DNA of 64,000 nucleotides from Streptomyces cyanogenus (GCF_017526105.1 NZ_CP071839.1:3400501-3464500), one strand, 5' to 3'; shown: positions 9,881 to 19,762, counted from the stretch's first letter. Notes: a model not told the origin generated them from the sequence alone. Made by a program: numbers and translations.

Positions 9881-9990
9881 TCGTGTGTGCGGCCGCCGCG
9901 GTGACGTACCGCCAACTCCGGGCCGTCCGGGAGCCGTCCGCGACGCGCGCACCGGCCGGACGGGCAGGTATCCGCCCCCTGGACATCAGC

Positions 9991-10009
9991 TGAGGTTAGG
10001 CTAACCTAC
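9991..10009. promoter_or_regulatory. Iron box (DmdR/IdeR operator) upstream of desE
   Basis: TGAGGTTAGGCTAACCTAC is a near-palindrome matching the known actinobacterial iron box TTAGGTTAGGCTAACCTAA except at the ends. It sits about 50 bases before the desE ATG, where bound DmdR1-Fe(II) would block transcription when iron is plentiful. Confidence 0.88.
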
Positions 10010-10060
10010 CTTGGAACTTGTCCGACGGGCGCTTCGCCCCGTTCGAAAGCAGTCATACCC

Positions 10061-11107
10061 ATGCCCCTTGCCCGTGCCACCCATGTCACTCGCCGCGGCC
10101 TGCTCGCCGCCGGCGGCGCCCTCGGTCTCGGTGCCGCGCTCGCCGCCTGCGGGGACGACAAGGGCAAAGACAGCGGCTCGGGCGCTCAGGGGAAGTCCGG
10201 GAAGTCGGGGCCCTGGTCCTTCAAGGACGACCGCGGCACGACCGTGAAGCTGGACAAGGTCCCCGCGAACGTCGTCGCGTTCACCGGTGTCGGCGCCGCG
10301 CTGTACGACTACGGCATCCAGGTGAAGGGCGTCTTCGGTCCGACGAGGACGACCGCCGGCAAGCCCGACGTCCAGGCCGGCGACATGGACATCAGCAAGG
10401 TGACGGTCCTCGGCAACGCCTGGGGCCAGTTCAGCATCGAGAAGTACGCCTCGCTCGCCCCGGACGTGCTCATCACCACGATGTTCGACGCCGCCGGCAC
10501 CCTCTGGTACGTCCCCGAGGAGTCGAAGAAGAAGATCGCCCAGCTGGCCCCCAGCGTCGGCATCTCCGTCTACGACCGTCAGCTCACCCAGCCGCTGCAG
10601 CGCATGTGGGAGCTCGCGGAGTCGCTCGGCGCGGACATGAAGGCGGCGAAGGTCACCGACGCCAGGAAGCGCTTCGAGGACGCCGCCGCCCGGCTGCGCG
10701 CGGCCGCCAAGGCCAAGCCGAACCTCAAGGTGATGGCCGGCAGCGCCAGCGACCAGCTGTTCTACGTCTCCGGCACCAACCTCTCCATCGACCTGGAGTA
10801 CTTCAAGTCCCTCGGCGTGAACTTCGTGGAGCCGCCGGAGAGCGCCAAGAAGCAGGGCGGCGGCTGGTACGAGTCGCTCAGCTGGGAGAACGTCGACAAG
10901 TACCAGGCCGACATCATCATGATGGACGACCGCTCCTCGGCCATCCAGCCCGCCGACATCACCAAGGCCACGTGGAAGAAGCTGCCCGCGGTCAAGGCCG
11001 GGCAGGTCGTCTCCCGTTCCCCCGAGCCGATCCTGTCGTACGACAAGTGCGTGCCGCTGCTGACGAATCTGGCCGAGGCCCTGGAGAAGGCCGAGAAGGT
11101 CGGCTGA
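10061..11107 (+). CDS. desE: DesE ferrioxamine-binding lipoprotein
   Basis: A 348-residue periplasmic-binding-protein-fold lipoprotein. The N-terminus has a twin-arginine-like THVTRRGLLAAGGALGLGAALAAC, with the lipobox LAAC at about residues 29-32, followed by a charged Gly/Ser linker. The body has the TroA-type siderophore-binding fold (TVKLDKVPANVVAFTGVGAALYDYG and, later, YQADIIMMDDRS). DesE captures ferrioxamine outside the membrane and hands it to an ABC importer, which is not encoded in this window. The gene lies under an iron box and next to the biosynthesis genes, so uptake and synthesis are co-regulated. Confidence 0.9.
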   Translation: MPLARATHVTRRGLLAAGGALGLGAALAACGDDKGKDSGSGAQGKSGKSGPWSFKDDRGTTVKLDKVPANVVAFTGVGAALYDYGIQVKGVFGPTRTTAGKPDVQAGDMDISKVTVLGNAWGQFSIEKYASLAPDVLITTMFDAAGTLWYVPEESKKKIAQLAPSVGISVYDRQLTQPLQRMWELAESLGADMKAAKVTDARKRFEDAAARLRAAAKAKPNLKVMAGSASDQLFYVSGTNLSIDLEYFKSLGVNFVEPPESAKKQGGGWYESLSWENVDKYQADIIMMDDRSSAIQPADITKATWKKLPAVKAGQVVSRSPEPILSYDKCVPLLTNLAEALEKAEKVG

Positions 11108-11159
11108 CCCCCGGCGAAACCCCTCACAGAGCCCTGAACCCCCACTCTCAGGAGCCCAC

Positions 11160-12002
11160 ATGACGACGGCCGTAGCCGCCCCGTTCCGTTTCTTCGCTCT
11201 TCAGGTCGTACGGACGAGGCGGCTCGGTCCGTCCCTGGTCCGGGTCACCTTCGGCGGAGCCGATCTGCACGCCTTCCACTCGGACGGACGGGACCAGTCG
11301 CTGTCCCTCTTCCTCCCGCATCCCGGGCAGACCGAACCCGTCGTGCCACTGGAGCTGGGCGACAGCTGGTGGCAGGGCTGGCGGGAACTGCCGGACGACG
11401 TGCGCGCGGTGATGCGCTCGTACACGCTCCGGGCGCTGCGCCGGGACCCCGACGAGGTCGACATCGACTTCGCGCTGCACGGTGTCGGACCGGATGCCGC
11501 CGCGCCCGCCGGACCGGCCTCCCGCTGGGCCGCGCGGGCCGCCGCCGGCGACCGGGTGCTGCTGCTCGGGCCCGCCGTCGCCGACAACCGGGCGATCCGG
11601 TTCCGCCCGCCCGAGGACACCGGGCTCGTCGTGCTGTGCGCCGACGAGACCGCCGTACCCGCCGCGACCGCCATCCTGGAGTCCCTGCCCGCCGGTACCC
11701 GGGTCCGGGCCTGGCTGGAGGTCCCGCACGCCGGTGACGTCCAGGACGTGCGCACGGAGGCGGACGCGGAGATCACGTGGCTCGTACGGCACGACGGGTC
11801 CCCCATGGCCGTCGACGCCGTACGGGCCGCCCGGCTGCCGGACACCGGGCGGGCGTACGTGTGGCTCGCGGGCGAGTCGGGCCGGGTGAAGGCGCTGCGG
11901 CGGCACTTCGTCGGCGAGCGCGGGGTGGACCGGCGGCGCGTCACCTTCGTCGGCTACTGGCGGCGGGGCATGACGGAGGAACAGCTCCGGGCCGCGGAGT
12001 AG
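11160..12002 (+). CDS. desF: DesF siderophore-interacting protein (ferric-siderophore reductase, ViuB/SIP type)
   Basis: A 280-residue flavin reductase of the siderophore-interacting family. The N-terminal barrel has PSLVRVTFGGADLHAF and VMRSYTLRALRRDPDEVDIDFALH, the RxYT FAD motif. The C-terminal half has LCADETAVPAATAILESLP and YVWLAGESGRVKALRRHFVGERGVDRRRVTFVGYWRRG, with the closing GYWRxG signature of the family. It releases iron from imported ferrioxamine by reduction in the cytoplasm. It starts 52 bases after desE and is probably co-transcribed from the same iron box. Confidence 0.92.
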   Translation: MTTAVAAPFRFFALQVVRTRRLGPSLVRVTFGGADLHAFHSDGRDQSLSLFLPHPGQTEPVVPLELGDSWWQGWRELPDDVRAVMRSYTLRALRRDPDEVDIDFALHGVGPDAAAPAGPASRWAARAAAGDRVLLLGPAVADNRAIRFRPPEDTGLVVLCADETAVPAATAILESLPAGTRVRAWLEVPHAGDVQDVRTEADAEITWLVRHDGSPMAVDAVRAARLPDTGRAYVWLAGESGRVKALRRHFVGERGVDRRRVTFVGYWRRGMTEEQLRAAE

Positions 12003-12062
12003 CAGCGGGCGCACCCCTTCCGTGACACCGCTCCTGGAGAGGGGCGCCCCGAGCCCGTGAAG

Positions 12063-12081
12063 TTAGGTTAGGCTAACCTAA
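12063..12081. promoter_or_regulatory. Iron box (DmdR operator) upstream of desA
   Basis: TTAGGTTAGGCTAACCTAA matches the actinobacterial iron-box consensus at all 19 positions and is palindromic except at the centre. It lies 40 bases before the desA ATG and should control desABCD. Confidence 0.95.
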
Positions 12082-12120
12082 GTTGATCCCGCACGGACCG
12101 TCCCCTCGGAGGACCCCCAC

Positions 12121-13587
12121 ATGCGCTCGCACCTGCTCAATGGCCTCACCGCGGAGCACTACCGCCGCTCCGTGACCGAAGGAGTCGAGCGGGTGGCGGC
12201 CAAACTCGCCACCACCGACCGTCCGTTCACCGGCGTCACCGTGGACGCCCTCTCCCCCGCCATCGACGCGATCGACCTGGACCGCCCGTTGGGCGACACC
12301 ACCGCCGTGCTGGACGAACTGGAGGACGTCTACCTCCGGGACGCGGTCTACTTCCACCACCCCCGCTACCTCGCCCACCTCAACTGCCCGGTCGTCATCC
12401 CCGCGGTGCTCGGCGAGGCCGTGCTCTCCGCGGTCAACTCCTCGCTGGACACCTGGGACCAGTCGGCCGGCGGCACCCTCATCGAGCGCAGGCTCATCGA
12501 CTGGACGGCCGCCCGCATCGGCCTCGGCCCGGCCGCCGACGGCGTCTTCACCTCCGGGGGCACCCAGTCCAACCTCCAGGCACTGCTGCTGGCGAGGGAG
12601 GAGGCCAAGCCGGGGCGGACAGGGTGGGAAGAGGGGAACTCCCTCGGCAGGCTGCGCGTCTTCGCCTCCGAGGTGAGCCACTTCAGCGTGAAGAAGTCCG
12701 CGAAACTGCTCGGCCTCGGCCCGGACGCCGTCGTCTCGATCCCCGTCGACCACGACAAGCGCATGCAGACGGTCGCCCTCGCCCGCGAACTGGAGCGCTG
12801 CGCGAGCGACGGCCTGGTCCCCATGGCCGTCGTCGCCACCGCCGGCACCACCGACTTCGGCTCCATCGACCCGCTGCCGGAGATCGCGGGACTGTGCGCC
12901 CAGTACGGCGTCTGGATGCACGTGGACGCGGCCTACGGCTGCGGACTGCTCGCCTCCCTGAAGTACCGGGACCGCATCGACGGCATCGAGCGCGCCGACT
13001 CGGTCACCGTCGACTACCACAAGTCCTTCTTCCAGCCGGTCAGTTCCTCCGCCGTGCTGGTCCGGGACGCGGCCACGCTGCGGCACGCCACCTACCACGC
13101 GGAGTACCTCAACCCGCGCCGCATGGTGCAGGAACGTATTCCCAACCAGGTGGACAAGTCGCTCCAGACCACCCGCCGCTTCGACGCCCTCAAGCTGTGG
13201 ATGACGCTGCGCACGATGGGCGCCGACGGCGTCGGGCAGCTCTTCGACGAGGTGTGCGACCTGGCCCGGGAGGGCTGGAAGCTGCTGGCCGCCGACCCCC
13301 GCTACGACGTCGTCGTCGAGCCCAGCCTGTCCACCCTCGTCTTCCGCTACGTCCCGGCCGCCGTCACCGACCCCGCCGAGATCGACCGCGCCAACCTCCA
13401 CGCCCGCAAGGCCCTGTTCGCCTCCGGTGACGCCGTGGTCGCGGGCACCAAGGTGGCCGGCCGCCACTACCTGAAGTTCACCCTGCTCAACCCCGAGACA
13501 CGGACGGCCGACATCGCCGCCGTCCTCGATCTGATCGCCGGCCACGCCGAGCAGTACCTGGGAGAGTCCCTTGACCGCGCGTCCTGA
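12121..13587 (+). CDS. desA: DesA lysine decarboxylase (PLP-dependent)
   Basis: A 488-residue fold-type I PLP decarboxylase of the group II aromatic/glutamate type. It has [22 protein letters not shown] (cofactor phosphate site), [30 protein letters not shown] (PLP-stacking His and Asp) and [17 protein letters not shown], where K301 is the Schiff-base lysine. It makes cadaverine from L-lysine, the first step of desferrioxamine synthesis. It is the first gene of the desABCD operon below a perfect iron box, and its end overlaps desB by 17 bases. Confidence 0.95.
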   Translation: MRSHLLNGLTAEHYRRSVTEGVERVAAKLATTDRPFTGVTVDALSPAIDAIDLDRPLGDTTAVLDELEDVYLRDAVYFHHPRYLAHLNCPVVIPAVLGEAVLSAVNSSLDTWDQSAGGTLIERRLIDWTAARIGLGPAADGVFTSGGTQSNLQALLLAREEAKPGRTGWEEGNSLGRLRVFASEVSHFSVKKSAKLLGLGPDAVVSIPVDHDKRMQTVALARELERCASDGLVPMAVVATAGTTDFGSIDPLPEIAGLCAQYGVWMHVDAAYGCGLLASLKYRDRIDGIERADSVTVDYHKSFFQPVSSSAVLVRDAATLRHATYHAEYLNPRRMVQERIPNQVDKSLQTTRRFDALKLWMTLRTMGADGVGQLFDEVCDLAREGWKLLAADPRYDVVVEPSLSTLVFRYVPAAVTDPAEIDRANLHARKALFASGDAVVAGTKVAGRHYLKFTLLNPETRTADIAAVLDLIAGHAEQYLGESLDRAS

Positions 13588-14857
13588 AGCCCACAGCACG
13601 ACCCACGACTTCGTGGGGATCGGGCTCGGCCCCTTCAACCTCGGCCTCGCCTGCCTGACCGAGCCGATCGCCGAGCTGGACGGCGTCTTCCTGGAGTCCA
13701 AGCCCGACTTCGAGTGGCACGCCGGCATGTTCCTGGACGGCGCCCACCTCCAGACCCCGTTCATGTCGGACCTGGTCACCCTGGCCGACCCGACCTCGCC
13801 GTACTCCTTCCTGAACTACCTGAAGGAGAAGGGCAGACTGTACTCATTCTACATCCGCGAGAACTTCTACCCGCTGCGGGTCGAGTACGACGACTACTGC
13901 CGCTGGGCCGCGGGGCAGCTGAGCAGCATCCGCTTCGGCACCACGGTCACCGAGGTGACGTACGAGGACGAGCTGTACGTCGTCCGCACCGAGGCCGGGG
14001 ACACCTACCGCGCCCGGCACCTGGTGCTCGGCACCGGCACGGTCCCCTTCGTGCCGGAGGCGTGCCGGGGGCTCGGCGGGGACTTCCTGCACACCTCCCG
14101 GTACGTGCACCGCAAGGCGGAGCTGCTGAAGAAGAGGTCCGTCACGATCGTCGGCAGCGGGCAGAGCGCGGCCGAGATCTACTTCGAGCTGCTCGCCGAG
14201 ATCGACGTCCACGGCTACCAGCTCAACTGGGTCACCCGCTCCCCGCGGTTCTTCCCGCTGGAGTACACCAAACTGACCCTGGAGATGACCTCCCCGGACT
14301 ACGTCGACTACTTCCGGGCGCTGCCCGAGGAGACCCGCTACCGGCTGGAGAAGCAGCAGAAGGGCCTGTTCAAGGGCATCAACTCGGACCTCATCGACTC
14401 GATCTTCGACCTGCTGTACCAGAAGAACGTCGAGAGCGGCGACCGTCCGGTGCCCACCCGGCTGCTCACGAACTCCACGCTGCGCACGGCGACGTACCAG
14501 GACGGCACCTACACGCTCGGCTTCCACCAGGACGAGCAGGGCAAGGACTTCGAGATCCGCACCGAGGGCCTGGTCCTGGCCACCGGCTACCACTACACCC
14601 CGCCGGCCTTCCTGGACCCGGTCCGGGACCGCCTCCGCTTCGACGGGCACGGCCGCTTCGACGTCGCCCGCAACTACGCCGTCGACGTCACCGGCCGCGG
14701 GGTCTTCCTGCAGAACGCCGGCGTCCACACGCACAGCGTCACCAGCCCCGACCTGGGCATGGGCGCGTACCGCAACGCGTACATCATCCGTGAGCTGCTC
14801 GGCACGGAGTACTACCCGGTCGAGAAGACCATCGCCTTCCAGGAGTTCGCCGTATGA
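13571..14857 (+). CDS. desB: DesB cadaverine N-monooxygenase (FAD/NADPH)
   Basis: A 428-residue lysine/ornithine-type N-hydroxylase. The TTG start, preceded by GGGAGAG and lying inside the end of desA, gives the proper N-terminus with the FAD fingerprint [17 protein letters not shown] at about residues 12-28. The NADPH fingerprint is [18 protein letters not shown], and [13 protein letters not shown] is the conserved ATG motif. It converts cadaverine to N-hydroxycadaverine. Overlap at both ends (desA, and ATGA with desC) indicates translational coupling through the operon. Confidence 0.95.
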   Translation: MTARPEAHSTTHDFVGIGLGPFNLGLACLTEPIAELDGVFLESKPDFEWHAGMFLDGAHLQTPFMSDLVTLADPTSPYSFLNYLKEKGRLYSFYIRENFYPLRVEYDDYCRWAAGQLSSIRFGTTVTEVTYEDELYVVRTEAGDTYRARHLVLGTGTVPFVPEACRGLGGDFLHTSRYVHRKAELLKKRSVTIVGSGQSAAEIYFELLAEIDVHGYQLNWVTRSPRFFPLEYTKLTLEMTSPDYVDYFRALPEETRYRLEKQQKGLFKGINSDLIDSIFDLLYQKNVESGDRPVPTRLLTNSTLRTATYQDGTYTLGFHQDEQGKDFEIRTEGLVLATGYHYTPPAFLDPVRDRLRFDGHGRFDVARNYAVDVTGRGVFLQNAGVHTHSVTSPDLGMGAYRNAYIIRELLGTEYYPVEKTIAFQEFAV

Positions 14858-15381
14858 CCTTCACGTTCCGCCCCCTCGATCCCCTGAAGGACGCCGAGCT
14901 CCTGCACCAGTGGGTCACCCACCCCAAGGCCGCGTTCTGGATGATGCAGGACGCGAAGCTGGAAGACGTCGAACGCGCCTACATGGAGATCGCGGCGGAC
15001 GAGCACCACCACGCGCTGCTCGGTCTCACCAGGGACGGCACGCCCGCGTTCCTGATGGAGCACTACGACCCCGCGCACCGGGAGCTGGTCGGGCTGTACG
15101 AGCCGCGGTCCGGGGACGTCGGGATGCACTTCCTGGTGCCGGCCACCGACTCCCCCGTGCACGGGTTCACCAGGTCGGTCATCACCGCCGTGATGTTCCG
15201 TCTCTTCGAGGACCCGTCGGTGCGGCGGGTCGTCGTCGAGCCGGACGTGCGCAACACGGCCGTGCACGCCCTGAACGCGGCCGTCGGCTTCGTGCCCGAG
15301 CGGGAGATCGACAAGCCGGAGAAGCGGGCGCTGCTGAGTTTCTGCACCCGCGAGCAGTTCGAGAAGGCGGTGGCCGCATGA
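14854..15381 (+). CDS. desC: DesC N-hydroxycadaverine acyltransferase (GNAT type)
   Basis: A 175-residue acetyltransferase of the siderophore type (IucB/RhbD-like) with GNAT features. Visible segments are [89 protein letters not shown], the acyl-CoA-binding core. It transfers succinyl or acetyl from CoA to hydroxycadaverine, deciding between desferrioxamine E/B-type building blocks. The ATG overlaps the desB stop and its own stop overlaps the desD start. Confidence 0.93.
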   Translation: MTFTFRPLDPLKDAELLHQWVTHPKAAFWMMQDAKLEDVERAYMEIAADEHHHALLGLTRDGTPAFLMEHYDPAHRELVGLYEPRSGDVGMHFLVPATDSPVHGFTRSVITAVMFRLFEDPSVRRVVVEPDVRNTAVHALNAAVGFVPEREIDKPEKRALLSFCTREQFEKAVAA

Positions 15382-17147
15382 CCCTCGCCGACGCCGTGGC
15401 CCATCTGTCGCCCGGGCGCTGGGCGACCGCCAACCGGCTGCTGCTGCGCAAGGCGCTCGCCGAGTTCGCGCACGAGCGCCTGATCACCCCGGAGGAGGAC
15501 GGCGACCGGTACGTCGTCCGCAGCGACGACGGGCTCACCAGCTACCGGTTCAGCGCCGTACGGCGGGCCCTGGACCACTGGGAGATCGACCCGGACTCCG
15601 TCACCCGGCACCGCGACGGCACCGAACTCCCGCTGGCCGCGCTGGACTTCTTCATCGAGCTGAAGGAGTCGCTGGGGCTGAGCGACGAGATCCTGCCGGT
15701 GTACCTGGAGGAGATCTCCTCGACACTGTCGGGCACCTGCTACAAGCTCACCAAGCCGCAGGTGACCTCCGCCGAGCTGGCCCGGAGCGGCTTCCAGGAG
15801 GTCGAGGCCGGGATGACCGAGGGCCACCCGTGCTTCGTCGCCAACAACGGGCGGCTCGGTTTCGGGATCCACGAGTACCTGTCGTACGCCCCCGAGACGG
15901 CGAGCCCCGTCCGGCTGGTGTGGCTGGCCGCGCACCGCTCGCGGGCCGCTTTCACGGCCGGCGCCGGCATCGAGTACGAGTCGTTCCTGCGGGAGGAGCT
16001 GGGCGAGAAGACGGTGGAGCGGTTCCGTGCCGTCCTCACCGGCCGGGGCCTGGACCCGGCCGAGTACCTGTTCATCCCGGTCCACCCCTGGCAGTGGTGG
16101 AACAAGCTGAGCGTCACGTTCGCCGCCGAGGTCGCCCGTGAGCTGCTGGTCTGCCTCGGCGAGGGCGACGACGAGTACCTGGCCCAGCAGTCGATCCGGA
16201 CCTTCTTCAACACCAGCGCCCCGCACAAGCACTACGTGAAGACGGCCCTGTCGGTGCTCAACATGGGCTTCATGCGCGGTCTGTCGGCCACCTACATGGA
16301 GGCCACCCCGGCGATCAACGACTGGCTGGCCCGGCTCATCGACAGCGACCCGGTACTGAAGTCCACCGGCCTGTCGATCATCCGGGAGCGGGCCGCCGTC
16401 GGCTACCGGCACCTGGAGTACGAGCGGGCCACCGACCGCTACTCGCCGTACCGCAAGATGCTGGCCGCGCTGTGGCGGGAGAGCCCGGTGCCCTCGCTGC
16501 GGGACGGCGAGACCCTCGCGACCATGGCCTCCCTGCTGCACGTCGACCACCGGGGCGCCTCCCTCGCGGGCGCGCTGATCGAGCGCTCCGGCCTGCCTCC
16601 GGCCGAGTGGCTGCGGCAGTACCTGCGGGCCTACTACGTCCCGCTGCTGCACAGCTTCTACGCCTACGACCTGGTGTTCATGCCGCACGGCGAGAACGTC
16701 GTGCTGGTGCTGAAGGACGGCGCCGTGCAGCGGGCGGTCTACAAGGACATAGCCGAGGAGATCGCCGTCATGGACCCGGACGCGGCCCTGCCGCCGGAGG
16801 TGCGGCGGATCCGCGTCGAGGTCCCCGAGGACACGAAACTGCTGTCGGTCTTCACGGACGTCTTCGACTGCTTCTTCCGCTTCCTCGCCGCCCGCCTCGC
16901 CGCCGACGGCATCCTGACGGAGGACGGCTTCTGGCGCACGGTCGCCGAGGTCACCCGCGAGTACCAGGAGGCCAACCCGGAGCTGGCCGACCGGTTCCGC
17001 CAGTACGACATGTTCGCCCCAGAGTTCGCCCTGTCCTGCCTGAACCGGCTCCAGCTGCGCAACAACCGCCAGATGGTGGACCTCGCCGACCCCTCCGGCG
17101 CGCTCCAGCTGGTCGGCACCCTGAAGAACCCCATCGCCGGCCTCTGA
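15378..17147 (+). CDS. desD: DesD desferrioxamine synthetase (NIS synthetase, IucA/IucC family)
   Basis: A 589-residue NRPS-independent siderophore synthetase, starting at the ATGA overlap with desC ([15 protein letters not shown]). The IucA/IucC ATP-binding half has EGHPCFVANNGRLGFG and FIPVHPWQWWNKLS; the FhuF-like C-terminal half has YYVPLLHSFYAYDLVFMPHGENVVLVLKDG. It ATP-dependently oligomerises and cyclises three N-hydroxy-N-succinylcadaverine units (desferrioxamine E), or mixed units for desferrioxamine B. A strong hairpin follows the stop codon. Length and motifs match the known enzyme. Confidence 0.95.
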   Translation: MTLADAVAHLSPGRWATANRLLLRKALAEFAHERLITPEEDGDRYVVRSDDGLTSYRFSAVRRALDHWEIDPDSVTRHRDGTELPLAALDFFIELKESLGLSDEILPVYLEEISSTLSGTCYKLTKPQVTSAELARSGFQEVEAGMTEGHPCFVANNGRLGFGIHEYLSYAPETASPVRLVWLAAHRSRAAFTAGAGIEYESFLREELGEKTVERFRAVLTGRGLDPAEYLFIPVHPWQWWNKLSVTFAAEVARELLVCLGEGDDEYLAQQSIRTFFNTSAPHKHYVKTALSVLNMGFMRGLSATYMEATPAINDWLARLIDSDPVLKSTGLSIIRERAAVGYRHLEYERATDRYSPYRKMLAALWRESPVPSLRDGETLATMASLLHVDHRGASLAGALIERSGLPPAEWLRQYLRAYYVPLLHSFYAYDLVFMPHGENVVLVLKDGAVQRAVYKDIAEEIAVMDPDAALPPEVRRIRVEVPEDTKLLSVFTDVFDCFFRFLAARLAADGILTEDGFWRTVAEVTREYQEANPELADRFRQYDMFAPEFALSCLNRLQLRNNRQMVDLADPSGALQLVGTLKNPIAGL

Positions 17148-17161
17148 CGGCACCCCGGACG

Positions 17162-17200
17162 GACGGGCACCCCGGAGTACGGTCCTCCGGGGTGCCCGTC
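17162..17200. terminator. Bidirectional hairpin terminator between desD and the hexosaminidase
   Basis: A perfect 16-base-pair stem (17162-17177 with 17185-17200) and 7-base loop, placed between two convergent stop codons, so it can serve both genes. Confidence 0.85.
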
Positions 17201-17209
17201 GGCAGGTGG

Positions 17210-18811
17210 TCAGCGGGTCGGCCAGGGCACCTGGGGCGACCGGTAGTAGTGGATGCCGAGGGCGTCCCAGCGCGGGGCCTGGGCGGCCAGCCGCGCCCGG
17301 TAGGCCTCCCAGTCGTGCGTGGCCGCCGGTGACCAGCCCAGCTCGGCGGCACCGGCCAGGCGCGGGAACGCCATGTACTCCAGGTCGGCGGACCGGGCCA
17401 GGGTCTCGGTCCACAGCGGCGCCTCGACGCCCCGGATCGCCGTGTCCGGGACTCCCGGCAGGTAGGCGCCGGGGTTCCAGTCGTAGGAGCGCCTCACCTC
17501 CACCAGGCCCGCCCACCTGGTGCCGAGCCTGGTGTCGCTCGTGTACTTCATGTCGAGGTAGACCCGGTCGGCCGGGGACAGGATCAGGCCCGTGCCGTTC
17601 CGGGCGGCCTGCGCGACCTGCTCCTTCTCCGCCGCGCTGGTGCCGTCCAGGCCCCAGTACTGGGCGAGGGCACCGCGGGCCGGGTGCGCGCCGGCGAGCT
17701 GGTGCCAGCCGATGACCGTCTTGCCGTACCAGGCGACGACCGGCTGCACGCGGTCCATGAAGGCGACGTAGTCGGTGTGGCTCGTGGAGTGCGCCTCGTC
17801 GCCGCCGATGTGCAGGTAGCGGCCGGGGGTGAGGGCGGCCAGCTCCCGGATCACGTCGTCCACGAAGTCGTAGGTGACCTGCCGGGGCACGCACAGCGAG
17901 CTGAAGCCGACCTGGGTGCCGGTGTACAGCGGGGGCGCCACCCCGTCGCAGTTGAGCTGCGCGTAGGAGGCGAGGGCCGCGTTGGTGTGGCCGGGCATGT
18001 CGATCTCGGGCACGACCTCCAGGTAGCGGGAGGCCGCGTACCGGACGATCTCCCGGTAGTCGGCCTTGGTGTAGAAGCCGCCGGGGCCGCCGCCGACCTG
18101 GGTGGAGCCGCCGTAGGAGGCCAGGCGCGGCCAGGAGTCGACGGCGATGCGCCAGCCCTGGTCGTCGCTCAGGTGCAGGTGCAGCTCGTTGATCTTGTAG
18201 AGGGCCAACTGGTCGATGTAGCGCTCGACCTGGGCGACCGTGAAGAAGTGCCGGGCGACGTCCAGCATGGCGCCCCGGTAGGCGTAGCGCGGGTGGTCCT
18301 GCACGGTGCCGCCGGCGATCGGCCAGGGCCCGGGCTGCACGGTCCCCTTCTCGACGGCGGCCGGGAGGAGCTGACGCAGCGTCTGGACGCCGTGGAAGAG
18401 CCCGGCGGGGGTGCGGGCGGTGAGGGTGACACCGTCCGCGCCGCTGTGCAGCCGGTAGCCCTCGGCACCGAAGTCGCCCTGCGCCAGGGCGAGTCGGATA
18501 CCGCCGGTGCCCTGGTCGGTGACCGGCAGCGGGTAGCCGGTGGCCGGGCGGAGCAGGCCGGCCAGATAGGCGCCGATGCGGCGGACCTCGGCGGTTCCGT
18601 CGACGCGGACCCGGGTGTCCCGGGTGATGCGGTACGGCGTTCCGCCCGGCGTGACCGAGGCGGGGGCCGGGACCACCCGGTCCAGCGGGACCGGGGCGGC
18701 GGCCTGCGCCGAGGGGGCCGCGCCGAGGGTGACGACGCCGGCCGCCGCGAGCAGCAGCAGGGATCCGAGGACCCGGGACAAGCGGGGAGTCGTGCTGTGG
18801 TTCCGTCTCAC
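17210..18811 (-). CDS. Secreted beta-N-acetylhexosaminidase (GH20)
   Basis: The GTG start (MRRNHSTTPRLSRV) has GAAGGGA six bases upstream and gives 533 residues. A signal peptide spans residues about 1-38 (hydrophobic LGSLLLLAAAGVVTLGAA, then AQAAA). Next come a GH20b domain (VPAPASVTPGGTPYRI to about 160) and the GH20 barrel, with AYRGAMLDVARHFF, ELHLHLSDDQGWRI and PEIDMPGHTNAALASY. The catalytic pair is D338-E339 in HIGGDEAHST. It removes terminal GlcNAc from chito-oligosaccharides outside the cell. A DasR-type site lies just upstream, fitting control by the GlcNAc regulator. Confidence 0.93.
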   Translation of the reverse strand: MRRNHSTTPRLSRVLGSLLLLAAAGVVTLGAAPSAQAAAPVPLDRVVPAPASVTPGGTPYRITRDTRVRVDGTAEVRRIGAYLAGLLRPATGYPLPVTDQGTGGIRLALAQGDFGAEGYRLHSGADGVTLTARTPAGLFHGVQTLRQLLPAAVEKGTVQPGPWPIAGGTVQDHPRYAYRGAMLDVARHFFTVAQVERYIDQLALYKINELHLHLSDDQGWRIAVDSWPRLASYGGSTQVGGGPGGFYTKADYREIVRYAASRYLEVVPEIDMPGHTNAALASYAQLNCDGVAPPLYTGTQVGFSSLCVPRQVTYDFVDDVIRELAALTPGRYLHIGGDEAHSTSHTDYVAFMDRVQPVVAWYGKTVIGWHQLAGAHPARGALAQYWGLDGTSAAEKEQVAQAARNGTGLILSPADRVYLDMKYTSDTRLGTRWAGLVEVRRSYDWNPGAYLPGVPDTAIRGVEAPLWTETLARSADLEYMAFPRLAGAAELGWSPAATHDWEAYRARLAAQAPRWDALGIHYYRSPQVPWPTR

Positions 18812-18843
18812 AAGCACTCCCTTCGGAAGGGGTGACCATCTGA

Positions 18844-18859
18844 CATGGTCGAGACCACT
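18844..18859. promoter_or_regulatory. DasR-responsive element (dre) between the hexosaminidase and the DUF4429 gene
   Basis: CATGGTCGAGACCACT matches 13 of 16 positions of the dre consensus ACTGGTCTAGACCACT. It lies 33 bases upstream of the hexosaminidase GTG on the minus strand, the normal repressor position, and 31 bases before the likely ATG of the divergent gene. DasR would release it when glucosamine-6-phosphate builds up. Confidence 0.8.
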
Positions 18860-18889
18860 GTCCCGCAGACCGGGTGGAACAATCCCCGC

Positions 18890-19762
18890 ATGGCGGAAAT
18901 CATCCAGAAGGACGGCACTTGGGCCTTCGACGGCGACACCCTGCGCCTCACCCCGGGCCGGGACAGGAACGTGGGCCTGCTCCGCCGCGAGCTGGGGGAA
19001 CTCGCCGTACCGCTTCAGGCGTTGGCCGGTGTCTCGTTCGAACAGGGCCGGAAGGCGGGGCGGCTCAGGCTGCGCTTGCGCGACGGCGCCGACCCGCTGC
19101 TCCAGGCCACCGCCGGCCGGCTCACCGAGCCGCACGACCCGTACCAGCTGGCCGTGGAGCCGGACCGGTACGGCGTCGCCGAGTACGTCGCCGACGAGCT
19201 GCGCAGGGCCCTGGCGCTGGCGGGGGTGTCCCCGGAACCGTCCGGCTCCTACCTGCTGCCGGGCCCGTCGCTGCCGGTGTCGGTGTCGGCCGGGGACGGC
19301 ACGGCGGGCTTCGACGGGGAGCGGGTGCGGCTGGAGTGGAACTGGAAGACGGAGGGCGCCAAGGCCTCCGCCGGCCCGCGCACGATCCCCCTCGGGGACA
19401 TCACCGGGGTGGAGTGGCAGCCGGCGGCCGGCCTGGAGAACGGCCATCTGCGGTTCCTGGTGCGCGGCGCCCCGGTCACCGCGCCGCCCAAGTACGACCC
19501 GAACGCGGTGGAGCTGTGGGGCTTCCGGAAGGACCCGCTGACGGCCCTGGTGGCGGCGGCCGTGCAGGCGCGCCTGCCGCACCCCTCGGCGGCCGGGCCG
19601 GACCCGCGGAGGATCCCGCCGCAGCCGGCCGGGGAGCGGGCCGGGGACGACCACGACGCCCTGCTGCGCCGGCTGCGCGAGCTGGGCGAGCTGCACCGTG
19701 ACGGGGTGCTCACGGACGAGGAGTTCACCCTGGCCAAGCGGGCGGTCCTCAAGCGCCTGTGA
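18890..19762 (+). CDS. DUF4429 protein with C-terminal SHOCT-type segment
   Basis: I place the start at ATG 18890 (MAEIIQKDGTWAFDGDTLRLTPGR), giving 290 residues. An in-frame ATG at 18845 would overlap the dre site and add a segment without family-like sequence. The protein has two similar halves: GDTLRLTPG...GLLRRELGELAVPLQALAGVSFEQG and GERVRLEWN...TIPLGDITGVEWQPA. Each has a WNxxGxxL-type beta strand pattern of DUF4429, ending in RFLV. The last 35 residues (LLRRLRELGELHRDGVLTDEEFTLAKRAVLKRL) form a SHOCT short helical tail. The function is unknown. Confidence 0.75.
   Translation: MAEIIQKDGTWAFDGDTLRLTPGRDRNVGLLRRELGELAVPLQALAGVSFEQGRKAGRLRLRLRDGADPLLQATAGRLTEPHDPYQLAVEPDRYGVAEYVADELRRALALAGVSPEPSGSYLLPGPSLPVSVSAGDGTAGFDGERVRLEWNWKTEGAKASAGPRTIPLGDITGVEWQPAAGLENGHLRFLVRGAPVTAPPKYDPNAVELWGFRKDPLTALVAAAVQARLPHPSAAGPDPRRIPPQPAGERAGDDHDALLRRLRELGELHRDGVLTDEEFTLAKRAVLKRL

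Noticed and set aside
15063..18839. A 1,258-residue open frame antisense to desC/desD
   Set aside because: It is composition-driven, has no family motifs and overlaps the well-supported desD and hexosaminidase genes.
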